Shown: positions 1 through 7,413 of the stretch, one piece after another
How the letters are laid out: every line of letters begins with the position of its first letter
How positions within the stretch are numbered: position 1 is the stretch's first letter
Assembly (NCBI RefSeq): GCF_022655595.1
Contig: NZ_CP093379.1
Span: forward strand, 2,104,501 to 2,168,500
DNA: 64,000 nucleotides
Direction of reading: 5' to 3'
Origin: Ignatzschineria rhizosphaerae
GTDB taxonomy: Bacteria > Pseudomonadota > Gammaproteobacteria > Cardiobacteriales > Wohlfahrtiimonadaceae
Notes under the pieces: generated by a model
What the model saw: only the letters and a program-made list of their open reading frames with translations
What the model was told of the DNA's origin: nothing
Database searches by the model: none
Program-made: the position numbers and the translations under genes

Positions 1-20
1 TTTAAGGTGAAAAAAGAAAA

Positions 21-45
21 ATGCCGATAGGTATCATATCAGCAT
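21..45 (-). terminator. Rho-independent terminator of kdoO
   Basis: The inverted repeat ATGCCGATA / TATCAGCAT (one mismatch, 7-nt loop) lies 45 bases beyond the kdoO stop. On the minus strand it is followed by a T-rich tract (TTTTTCTTTTTT), as expected for an intrinsic terminator. Confidence 0.7.
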
Positions 46-89
46 TTCTTCTAAAACTAATGATCTCACTTAAAAATAGTCTGACTATT

Positions 90-992
90 TTAAATAAGCT
101 TTTGCCCGACCATCTTCTCTAAAACTCGAAGAGGCGATTGCGAACTATCCACCATATCATCGACATCTAATTGAAATGTCTGCTCTAACATAAATTGCCC
201 ACTCATCGCCGCATGAGGCGTTTGATCTGAAAAGCAGATCCAAGTCGATCCTGGCATAAAGTTAACATCCCACTGTACCCCATTATCTTGATAATCTTGA
301 TCTTCTTTCATAATGTCGTGAAACTGTAACATGATGTGATCATAATGCGTTCTACGGCTTTTTGTAATCTTTAACGTATCTAATAATGTGGCACCAATAC
401 TGGAATAACTTTTAGTTTGAGGCAAAAGGCGTTTTGCTAACTCAGGAAAAGTCTCCCCTACGCGCCATTTTCGAGGAACACCGGCAGGATTGATATTATT
501 AAAAATACGGATAATACGTTTACCATGGAGTGGTCTTGAAGGAAACGCATCAACATGAAGCCTACGGTCATCTTTACGAAAAGAGTTACTATCGCTCCAC
601 TCATCAATCGCATTGAGTCTTAAAGTATTCATCGGACTATGAAGCTTCCCCTTATACTCAGGGATAAGATCCGTAATTAAACGCAAACTCGCCTCAGAAT
701 AGCGTTTTAATAGCCCTTTTAAGGCAGTTTTTTGTGCTTCAGATAGATCTTCAGCCGTTCCACGAATGGCATCTTTATCTGCCTGATACATAATGTTTTT
801 ACGTTTTGGGCTCACAAATTTTGGATCTAAAAGGGCCGTTTCCTCTTCAGTTAACTTAAAAGGTAGAGAGGGAAAATAAAGCACTTCACCTTGCTCTAAA
901 TGCGCCACAATATTTTCTTGATCAATATTCTCCGCACGCCACTCTGTAATTCCTAATTCCAAAATTGGTGCATTATCTGTCGATGCTGACAT
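90..992 (-). CDS. kdoO: Kdo hydroxylase KdoO (Fe(II)/2-oxoglutarate dioxygenase of lipid A-core)
   Basis: The 300-residue protein matches the Kdo hydroxylase family, which adds a 3-hydroxyl to the Kdo sugar of Kdo2-lipid A to give Ko, using Fe(II), oxygen and 2-oxoglutarate. The sequence shows the iron-binding H-x-D at His146/Asp148 within HVDAFPSRP, and a candidate distal His260 in TPHAAM. The start is supported by a strong GGGAGGT Shine-Dalgarno about 6 bases upstream. The length is typical of the family. It is a single gene with its own terminator; anmK lies upstream on the same strand but 142 bases away, so it is probably separately transcribed. No transmembrane segment is visible; the family acts at the cytoplasmic face of the inner membrane. 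The assignment is from recognised family motifs, not from a search. Confidence 0.85.
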   Translation of the reverse strand: MSASTDNAPILELGITEWRAENIDQENIVAHLEQGEVLYFPSLPFKLTEEETALLDPKFVSPKRKNIMYQADKDAIRGTAEDLSEAQKTALKGLLKRYSEASLRLITDLIPEYKGKLHSPMNTLRLNAIDEWSDSNSFRKDDRRLHVDAFPSRPLHGKRIIRIFNNINPAGVPRKWRVGETFPELAKRLLPQTKSYSSIGATLLDTLKITKSRRTHYDHIMLQFHDIMKEDQDYQDNGVQWDVNFMPGSTWICFSDQTPHAAMSGQFMLEQTFQLDVDDMVDSSQSPLRVLEKMVGQKLI

Positions 993-1104
993 TTTTACCT
1001 CCCAAAAATCGTAATACTATTGAATTTAGTTTAAAAAAAGCCCTTAAAAACCATTAATAAAACAGCTCTCTGAAGGCAGATTACAATTGGTTATCACCAT
1101 AAAA

Positions 1105-1123
1105 AAGAATGATTATCAATTCG
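1105..1123. promoter_or_regulatory. Possible Fur-box-like sequence upstream of kdoO
   Basis: AAGAATGATTATCAATTCG matches the GATAATGATAATCATTATC Fur consensus at roughly 12 of 19 positions, with the central ATGATTATCA preserved. It lies about 115 bases upstream of the kdoO start, beside the anmK stop codon. In an A+T-rich genome this could be chance, so it is only a candidate. KdoO needs iron, which makes iron control plausible. Confidence 0.25.
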
Positions 1124-1134
1124 CCATTCTAACA

Positions 1135-2349
1135 CTATTCTAAAATAATAGGGAAAGGATTAGGGCAAAGTTGACCTATCACAAGTGCCTCTATTGCCCC
1201 TGTTGCTTTAGGCACATTCCCAATTTGCCGCATCCTTGTTTGATAACCAAGCAATGCAAATGCGATCGCTTCTTTAGCATCACTTGAGATCCCAATCTCC
1301 TCATTGGTTAACACAGAGATATTAGGGAGTTCTTCTTGTAGATAAGACACAAGAGCTAAATTATAAGCCCCGCCACCCCCAATAATCACCTCATCAATTA
1401 GATGATAAGGCAATATAAATTGCCGATAATTCTCAGCAATAGTGTAAGCGGTAAATCTTGTCAAAGTATGAATCAAATCTTCCGGCTTTTCGTAAGAAAA
1501 AGATTGTAATAATTGATCTGTAAAGCGGCTGCCAAAAAGCTCTCTTCCCGTTGATTTAGGCGGTTTTTCTAGTAGGTAAGGATGCGCTATTAATTGTGAG
1601 TATAAATCCTCAATTAACGCCCCACTTTTGGCAATAGCGCCTTTATCATCAAAAGGTTTTTGATAAAGATACATCATGGCATCATTAATCATCATATTGC
1701 CAGGACCGGTATCAAAGGCCCAGATATCTTCAATGGTCGCTTTTTGAGGCATGACCGTCACATTCCCAATTCCCCCAATATTTTGAAGCAATCGATTCTT
1801 CTGAGGATGACTATAGAGTATCAACTCTGTTAAGGGCACTAAAGGCGCACCATCACCGCCGGCGGCAACATCCATCATACGAAAATTAAAATAGACATCT
1901 GTTTGGTGCTGATAAGCCATCAAAGAGGGATCGCCTATTTGGAGAGTCGATGGCATCAATCCTGCTTTTTTAGCAACTTTTTGGGGAAGATGGTAGATCG
2001 TCTGCCCATGAGAGGCAATAAAGTCTAACTTCCCTTTAAATCCGGCAAACTTTTCGGGAAATGTCTGCTGCGCTAATAAAGCTTCTGCTAATAACGCAGT
2101 CACAGTCTCACTATAGAGCACTCCTAGCTCCATGTTTAAAGAGCAGATTCCTGCCACCGTAGATTGCATATTGTCACACTCTTTACTGATCTTTTGTCTT
2201 AATGTTAAAGAGAGAGGCTTTGATAAAAAATGTAGCAATTCACACTCTGTATCTAGTCCTTGCCCTTTAAGCTTTACAAGTGCAGCATCGATACCATCTA
2301 AAGAGGTACCGGTCATTAAGCCAACAGCAAATACAGCCTTACTCATCAA
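1135..2349 (-). CDS. anmK: Anhydro-N-acetylmuramic acid kinase
   Basis: AnmK cleaves the 1,6-anhydro ring of anhydro-MurNAc and phosphorylates it to MurNAc-6-phosphate during peptidoglycan recycling, in the cytoplasm. The 404-residue protein carries the family ATP-binding signature GLMTGTSLDGID at residues 10-21 and the GGIGNVT and FDTGPGNMM motifs of the AnmK fold. It is slightly longer than the E. coli enzyme (about 370 residues). Its start codon overlaps the murQ stop by 4 bases (ATGA), so the two genes are translationally coupled. murQ encodes the next enzyme in the pathway, which uses the AnmK product. Confidence 0.95.
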   Translation of the reverse strand: MMSKAVFAVGLMTGTSLDGIDAALVKLKGQGLDTECELLHFLSKPLSLTLRQKISKECDNMQSTVAGICSLNMELGVLYSETVTALLAEALLAQQTFPEKFAGFKGKLDFIASHGQTIYHLPQKVAKKAGLMPSTLQIGDPSLMAYQHQTDVYFNFRMMDVAAGGDGAPLVPLTELILYSHPQKNRLLQNIGGIGNVTVMPQKATIEDIWAFDTGPGNMMINDAMMYLYQKPFDDKGAIAKSGALIEDLYSQLIAHPYLLEKPPKSTGRELFGSRFTDQLLQSFSYEKPEDLIHTLTRFTAYTIAENYRQFILPYHLIDEVIIGGGGAYNLALVSYLQEELPNISVLTNEEIGISSDAKEAIAFALLGYQTRMRQIGNVPKATGAIEALVIGQLCPNPFPIILE

Positions 2350-3269
2350 TCCTCCCTCTTAGCGGTTAATAGATGTCGAATATGCCCTTCATGCTTTTCC
2401 AATAACTGCCTAGCCTCTTGATAATCAACGTTTAAAATTTCCATAACAATTGCGCTTTTCACATGACCATCTGCGGCAGATAACAGGGTAACAGCGCGCT
2501 GATAATCACAATCAGTAGCATCCATCAACATCTGTCGGGATCTTTCTATCAGCTTCTCATTTGTCGAGCGAACATCTACCATCAAATTACTATACACTTT
2601 CCCTAATTGGATCATCGTACCGGTAGATAACATATTGAGGATCATTTTTTGCGCAGAGCCCGATTTCATGCGAGTAGAGCCGGTAATCACTTCCTCGCCA
2701 ACAACGGCTTCAATTGTAAAATCAGCAATTTTACCAATCGCACTCTCTTTAACACACGCAAGCGCTATACTTTTCGCCTTCATCTTTTTCGCATAACCAA
2801 TACCACCAAGGCAGTAAGGCGTTCTCCCTGAAGAGGCGATGGCGCACAAAATATCTCTATCATTAAAACCTATCGCTTTTAAATCAGCAATCACGCTCTC
2901 TTCACTATCTTCAGCAACTTCAACAGGGTGTCTTAAGGCTCTATCCCCCCCTGCGATAATCCCAATCACTTTTTCTTCACCAACACCAAATGTTGGTAAA
3001 CATTCAGAAGCATCTAATACGCCTAATCGCCCTGAAGTGCCAGCACCAATATAGATTAATCGCCCCCCTTTTTTTAAGGCTATCACAATTGCATCAATTG
3101 CTTTGGCAATCTCAGGGAGTGCTTGGTTAACAGCGATAATAACTTGCTGGTCTTCTTGATTGATCAAAGTGACCATCTCCAATGTTGACAGGGTATCTAT
3201 CGCCATTGTCCGGGGATTTCGCTGTTCTGTGCCGATCTGGGCTAAAGAAACTTTAGATGTTATCGTCAT
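2346..3269 (-). CDS. murQ: N-acetylmuramic acid 6-phosphate etherase
   Basis: MurQ removes the lactyl ether from MurNAc-6-phosphate to give GlcNAc-6-phosphate and lactate. The 307-residue protein shows the SIS-domain sugar-phosphate site GAGTSGRLGVLDASECLPTFG-type region (around residues 76-95) and the second family signature GSTRMKSGSAQK. It is upstream of and overlaps anmK, forming a two-gene recycling operon. I see no PTS MurNAc transporter (murP) nearby, so the operon seems dedicated to internal cell-wall turnover rather than MurNAc uptake. Length and both signatures are normal for the family. Confidence 0.95.
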   Translation of the reverse strand: MTITSKVSLAQIGTEQRNPRTMAIDTLSTLEMVTLINQEDQQVIIAVNQALPEIAKAIDAIVIALKKGGRLIYIGAGTSGRLGVLDASECLPTFGVGEEKVIGIIAGGDRALRHPVEVAEDSEESVIADLKAIGFNDRDILCAIASSGRTPYCLGGIGYAKKMKAKSIALACVKESAIGKIADFTIEAVVGEEVITGSTRMKSGSAQKMILNMLSTGTMIQLGKVYSNLMVDVRSTNEKLIERSRQMLMDATDCDYQRAVTLLSAADGHVKSAIVMEILNVDYQEARQLLEKHEGHIRHLLTAKRED

Positions 3270-3340
3270 AACCCTCTTTCTTTCAGTAATAAAATAAAAT
3301 CAGTATAACGTATCTCTCATTTTTCTTAAGGAATGAAAAA

Positions 3341-3362
3341 GACCTTGGCAATCACCAAGGTC
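3341..3362 (-). terminator. Rho-independent terminator
   Basis: A perfect 8-bp stem GACCTTGG / CCAAGGTC with a 6-nt loop is followed on the minus strand by CTTTTT. It lies about 50 bases past the end of the outer-membrane protein pseudogene and before murQ. Confidence 0.85.
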
Positions 3363-3413
3363 TTCTCTTCATCTGTTATGAGATCTAAAATGACTTTTAA
3401 AATCCCTTTAAGA

Positions 3414-3982
3414 TTACTTATTGTAATTTAAACGGTAACGAATACCAAGATTGATCTCGTTTGCACGCACTTTGGATTCGCTATTAATGCGATAAGCCGA
3501 TGCACCAAAGCCTCCATCATTATTTGCTTTTGCTTTACCGTAATCCATATAACGATAGCTTGCATCTAGTGAGAAATCTTCTGTTACATCATAGCTGATA
3601 CCTGCTGTTAAGTTCCATGCAAAGTTACCACTACCTGTGATTTGATATCGCTTTTATAGTTCACATTTGATGATACAGAATAACCATCTAATTTTGCTTT
3701 ACCATTAAAGCCATACTCTAACTCTGCACGTAAATTATTATCCCAAAGTGGAATGTTTACACCATAAGCTAAACGCAATCCTGCGACTGTATCATTTTTT
3801 TTATGATCTAAGTTTAATCGATCAAATGTATTGACTTGGTTTAACCCTATATCGCTCGTAAATTTATTCTCTAAACGAGTTGCTGATGCCTTACCAGAAA
3901 TATAGTGGTGATAATCTTGTGCTACTGCAGCAGTACCCATTACTGAAATTGATAATGCTGAAATTAAAAATACCTTTTTCAT
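3414..3982 (-). pseudogene. Outer-membrane beta-barrel protein, broken by an internal deletion/frameshift
   Basis: The open frame from 3982 encodes a signal peptide (MKKVFLISALSISVMGTAAVA) and barrel strands, then stops at 3608 after 124 residues. The next frame continues the same protein down to a stop at 3414-3416: GSGNFAWNLTAGISYD, then SLDASYRYMDYGKA, and final strand EINLGIRYRLNYNK. The two pieces join near 3632-3645, directly after IKSQ. The intact homologue at 48245-49108 also has IKSQ and, 48 residues later, NFAW. Here the gap is only about 3 residues, so roughly 45 codons are missing and the frame is lost. The total length of 569 bases leaves a remainder of 2, consistent with a frameshift. 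The family is the Opa/OmpA-like small barrels. A sequencing or assembly error is possible but would not explain the missing strands. Confidence 0.8.
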
Positions 3983-4055
3983 TCTTTAAATCTCCCATAT
4001 AAAAATCCCTGCACGTATTATAGCGAATACTACACACAAACCTACTGTTTAAATT

Positions 4056-4074
4056 GATAATGATCTGTTTACAT
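4056..4074. promoter_or_regulatory. Weak Fur-like half site upstream of the outer-membrane protein pseudogene
   Basis: GATAATGATCTGTTTACAT starts with nine bases identical to the left half of the Fur consensus, but the right half does not match. It sits 35 bases upstream of a TATAAT on the minus strand (complement at 4017-4022). Low confidence. Confidence 0.15.
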
Positions 4075-4138
4075 GTAAAATATTTGAAAAGAAAAGTAAA
4101 GGCAAATGATATTTATAAGAAAATTTTTTTATAAAAAA

Positions 4139-4169
4139 TCCCAGCTAATCTCTTTTTGATTAACTGGGA
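4139..4169 (-). terminator. Rho-independent terminator of prfC
   Basis: The imperfect stem TCCCAGCTAATC / GATTAACTGGGA (one mismatch) with a 7-nt loop is followed on the minus strand by a T-rich tract. It lies about 50 bases beyond the prfC stop. Confidence 0.8.
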
Positions 4170-4220
4170 TAATATTTTTATAAAAATTATAACTAAAGAG
4201 CGCCTTTAATAAGCGACTTC

Positions 4221-5810
4221 TTAACCATGAATTTCACGGAATGCATCAAAAGAGATATCCGGATAACGCTCTTGCGCTAAATGTAAGTTTACTCGAGTAG
4301 GTGCGATATAAACATATTCACCATGGTGATCTACCGCTAAGTTATCTTCTGCTTTGCGCTTAAACTCTTCAAATTTCTTCGGATCTTTTGAATGTACCCA
4401 ACGCGCCGTTGAAACATCAACGTGCTCAAAGATACAATCAACGTTATATTCAAGCTTCAAACGGTGAGCAACCACATCAAACTGAAGGATTCCGACAGCC
4501 CCAATAATTAAATCATTATTACGAAGCGGTTTAAATAATTGCGTTGCCCCTTCTTCACAAAGTTGCTCAAGACCTCGTTCAAGATGCTTCATCTTAAGAG
4601 GATCACGAAGACGCGCACGGCGGAAAAGTTCAGGAGCAAAATCGGGAATCCCCTTAAAGCTGATCTCTTCCCCTTCTGAGAAAGTATCGCCGATACGGAT
4701 TGTGCCGTGATTATAGATCCCGATAATATCGCCGGCATAAGCTTCTTCTAAATGCCCCCGATCTGATGCCATAAAGGTTAATGCTTCTGGAATACGAATA
4801 TTCTTCCCAATACGGACGTGACGCGCATTCATGCCTGGCGTATATTTCCCAGAGCAAACTCGCATAAAAGCGATTCTATCTCGGTGACGAGGGTCCATAT
4901 TGGCTTGAATTTTAAAAACAAATCCTGTTAAAGGTTCTTCATCAGCAAGGACATCTCGTGTTAAGGTCGCTTGTTTTTTCGGCGATGGTGCAATCTCTAC
5001 AAAGCCATCAAGCATCTCTTGAACACCAAAGTTTGTAATTGCCGAACCAAAGTAAACCGGCGTTAAACGCCCCGCGCGATACTCTTCAATATCAAATTCA
5101 TGACTTGCCACTTTCACAAGCTCTACTTCTTCTCTAAAAGCATTTGCGCGATCAACACCTAAAACGTCATCTAGCTCTTTACTATTAATCCCTTGAACCA
5201 CGCGCCCTTTACTTCTTGTTCCACGCTCTGTTGAATCATAAAGATGAATATAATCTTCTAAGATATGGTAAACCCCTTTAAGATCACGGCCCATCCCAAT
5301 TGGCCAAGTCACAGGCGCACAATTGATTTTTAGAACATCTTCAACCTCATCCAGTAAATCAATAGGCTCTTTACCATCACGGTCGAGCTTATTAATAAAG
5401 GTAATGATAGGCGTATCACGAAGACGGCATACATTCATGAGCTTAATCGTCTGCTCTTCAACCCCGTTTGCGCAATCGATCATCATGAGCGCTGAGTCTA
5501 CTGCTGTTAAAGTACGATAAGTATCTTCTGAGAAGTCTTGGTGCCCAGGCGTATCAAGTAAGTTAATCATACAATCACGGTAAGGGAACTGCATCACAGA
5601 GGATGTTACAGAAATCCCACGTTGCTGCTCTAGCTCCATCCAGTCTGAGGTGGCATGTCTTGCTGCTTTTCTGCCCTTTACAGAGCCGGCAAGATTAATC
5701 GCACCCCCAAATAGAAGGAGTTTTTCTGTCATTGTTGTTTTACCGGCATCCGGGTGGGCAATAATGGCAAAGGTTCTACGTCTTGCAACTTCTTTCGCTA
5801 ATTTACTCAT
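4221..5810 (-). CDS. prfC: Peptide chain release factor 3
   Basis: RF3 is a translational GTPase that recycles RF1/RF2 from the ribosome after termination. The 529-residue protein has the normal length and all GTPase motifs: P-loop AHPDAGKTT at residues 18-26, switch [16 protein letters not shown] and the guanine-specificity NKLDRDG. The segment [15 protein letters not shown] is diagnostic of RF3 compared with EF-G. The gene stands alone with its own terminator. Confidence 0.97.
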   Translation of the reverse strand: MSKLAKEVARRRTFAIIAHPDAGKTTMTEKLLLFGGAINLAGSVKGRKAARHATSDWMELEQQRGISVTSSVMQFPYRDCMINLLDTPGHQDFSEDTYRTLTAVDSALMMIDCANGVEEQTIKLMNVCRLRDTPIITFINKLDRDGKEPIDLLDEVEDVLKINCAPVTWPIGMGRDLKGVYHILEDYIHLYDSTERGTRSKGRVVQGINSKELDDVLGVDRANAFREEVELVKVASHEFDIEEYRAGRLTPVYFGSAITNFGVQEMLDGFVEIAPSPKKQATLTRDVLADEEPLTGFVFKIQANMDPRHRDRIAFMRVCSGKYTPGMNARHVRIGKNIRIPEALTFMASDRGHLEEAYAGDIIGIYNHGTIRIGDTFSEGEEISFKGIPDFAPELFRRARLRDPLKMKHLERGLEQLCEEGATQLFKPLRNNDLIIGAVGILQFDVVAHRLKLEYNVDCIFEHVDVSTARWVHSKDPKKFEEFKRKAEDNLAVDHHGEYVYIAPTRVNLHLAQERYPDISFDAFREIHG

Positions 5811-6003
5811 GATTGTAATTTTTTTAATACGTTACTCAAAAAATAGGTGCTCGTATTGTACACTTTTTTTTGGTTTAGGTCGCTTTTTCGGCGCATTAGA
5901 ATTGCCAAAACCCTGATCTCTTGTTATAAGGAAATAGAAGGTTAATGTATTAATCATTAATACGATCGCATATTACATTCATACCATTATATGGAGATAA
6001 CAA

Positions 6004-6447
6004 ATGTCCGAATCAGAATATCAACACATCATTGTCGCTGTCGATCAATCGCAAGATGCTGAAAAAGTCGGTAGACAAGCGCTGGTTGTTGCAAAGCGTA
6101 ACCATGCAAAAATCACGCTTCTCAATATTCTTGAAGGCATCAGTATTAGTGCAGGCTACGAATTAATGCCGATCATTCCTCAAGTCTCTGATAGCGAAAT
6201 TATCGCAGAAGCAAAAAAATCCATGCGAGAGCTCTCCATGAAACTCGGTATTCCAGATGCCGATACCATGGTCATCTCGGCGCTTTCAACCAAAGAAGGA
6301 ATCTTAAGAGCAGCCGAAGAACTCAAAGCAGATCTCTTAGTCATAGGGTCGCATACAAGATCGGGCTTAGGTGTCCTTTTAGGCTCAACTTCGGGATCAA
6401 TCATTAATGATTCCCCTTGCGATATCTTAACGGTGAAAGTCTCTTAA
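6004..6447 (+). CDS. Universal stress protein, UspA family
   Basis: This 147-residue single-domain Usp starts with the usual beta strand HIIVAVDQSQDAEK and ends with the Usp signature region VIGSHTRSGLGVLLGSTSGSI. The ATP-binding motif of the family is G-x2-G-x9-G-S/T. Here the second glycine is replaced (GSHT), so nucleotide binding is uncertain. The protein is cytoplasmic and most likely dimeric. It is monocistronic, followed by a shared terminator with the convergent TetR gene. A close paralogue role (UspA versus UspF/G type) cannot be decided from the sequence. Confidence 0.85.
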   Translation: MSESEYQHIIVAVDQSQDAEKVGRQALVVAKRNHAKITLLNILEGISISAGYELMPIIPQVSDSEIIAEAKKSMRELSMKLGIPDADTMVISALSTKEGILRAAEELKADLLVIGSHTRSGLGVLLGSTSGSIINDSPCDILTVKVS

Positions 6448-6480
6448 TATTCATTAAGATCAATCATTTTTATCAAAAAA

Positions 6481-6500
6481 GCGCATCTATAAATATGCGC
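6481..6500. terminator. Bidirectional terminator between usp and tetR
   Basis: GCGCAT / ATGCGC with an 8-nt loop is flanked by AAAAAA on the left and TTTTT on the right, so it can serve both convergent genes. Confidence 0.8.
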
Positions 6501-6556
6501 TTTTTCATTTTAAAGATAAACCTAAAAGTCAGGTTAAAAAAGACTTGGAAAAAGTC

Positions 6557-7141
6557 TTAATCCTTTTTCACCAAGAGCTTATGAACCGCATGGCTCACCT
6601 CATCGGTAAAGGCTTCCCAAGAAACATGGGGATCTTCAAACATCGTGTATTGAATTAGTGGCTCTAAAATTAGCCCAGTATAAAGAGATACTAGCGTTAA
6701 GATCGATACTTTTTCAATCTCCCCTTTTTCCATCCCTTCTAAAAGAAGATCACGCATCCAAAAATGGGGCTTTAACTCATCTTCTACTTTCGCCCAAAAT
6801 TTATATTGAGAAAGAAGCGCGAAATGCACGCTTTCAGGATCAACATGATAAAGCGCATAAGTATAACGCTGCATCTCTTGTAATCTCACAATCGTACTCT
6901 TATCCGCTTGCCCTGCGATTCTAGCAATCTCTTTCGTGTAGGTTCGTAAAATAATTCTAAAAAGATAAAGAGCCATCTCTTCTTTGCTCTTAAAATGCTT
7001 ATAGAGAGCAGCTTCAGAAGTTCCCGCTTCCTTGGAAATATCTCTCACAGAGACTAAATCATATCCATGATGAGCAAAAAGCGTTAAACCTGCTTCTAAG
7101 TAACGGCTTTTACTACCCTCTTCTGAAAAATCAAATTTCAT
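6557..7141 (-). CDS. TetR-family regulator, probable repressor of aas-lplT
   Basis: The 194-residue protein has a typical TetR N-terminal helix-turn-helix (about residues 10-60: ISKEAGTSEAALYKHFKSKEE) and an alpha-helical ligand domain with many aromatic residues. It is divergent from aas, with 272 bases between the start codons. Two near-identical copies of a dyad operator-like sequence lie in that gap, so it most likely controls aas and itself. TetR regulators next to fatty acyl or phospholipid genes often sense acyl-CoA or acyl-ACP. That ligand is only an inference here. Confidence 0.85.
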   Translation of the reverse strand: MKFDFSEEGSKSRYLEAGLTLFAHHGYDLVSVRDISKEAGTSEAALYKHFKSKEEMALYLFRIILRTYTKEIARIAGQADKSTIVRLQEMQRYTYALYHVDPESVHFALLSQYKFWAKVEDELKPHFWMRDLLLEGMEKGEIEKVSILTLVSLYTGLILEPLIQYTMFEDPHVSWEAFTDEVSHAVHKLLVKKD

Positions 7142-7240
7142 CGATATACTCCCTTTAGCTAACAGTTGTTAACATCTAGTATAGCAATAATCTAAGACTG
7201 AGGGAATCATTATCCTTTTTGTACATGACTTACATTCAAA

Positions 7241-7260
7241 AAAGTTAACTATCGTTTACC
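7241..7260. promoter_or_regulatory. Operator copy 1 upstream of aas
   Basis: AAAGTTAACTATCGTTTACC matches the site at 7301 at 18 of 20 positions and lies exactly 60 bases upstream of it. Each copy contains the imperfect dyad AGTwAAC-n4-GTTwACy, the kind of site bound by TetR dimers. The position, upstream of a candidate -35 TTGACA, fits regulation of aas by the divergent TetR protein. Confidence 0.55.
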
Positions 7261-7266
7261 TTTTAC

Positions 7267-7295
7267 TTGACAGGGATTCGATAAGCGATTAACCT
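7267..7295 (+). promoter_or_regulatory. Candidate aas promoter
   Basis: A consensus -35 TTGACA at 7267-7272 is followed after 17 bases by TAACCT at 7290-7295, a poor -10. It lies between the two operator copies, with the second copy over the expected start of transcription. The -10 match is weak, so the assignment rests mainly on the operator arrangement. Confidence 0.4.
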
Positions 7296-7300
7296 AACAG

Positions 7301-7320
7301 AAAGTTAACTAACGTTTACT
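7301..7320. promoter_or_regulatory. Operator copy 2 upstream of aas
   Basis: AAAGTTAACTAACGTTTACT is the better dyad of the pair (AAGTTAAC / GTTTACTT, 7 of 8 half-site positions paired). It would overlap the transcription start of the candidate promoter at 7267-7295, the usual position for a repressor site. A third GTTAAC at 7168-7173 lies in a looser dyad closer to tetR. Confidence 0.55.
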
Positions 7321-7413
7321 TACAGAATTTATTAAAATTAATTGATTCCCGAATCAAAAAAATCGTAATGATAAAGCCTTCAAACAGTAAGGCATCTTTA
7401 TAGGAGCAGCGCC

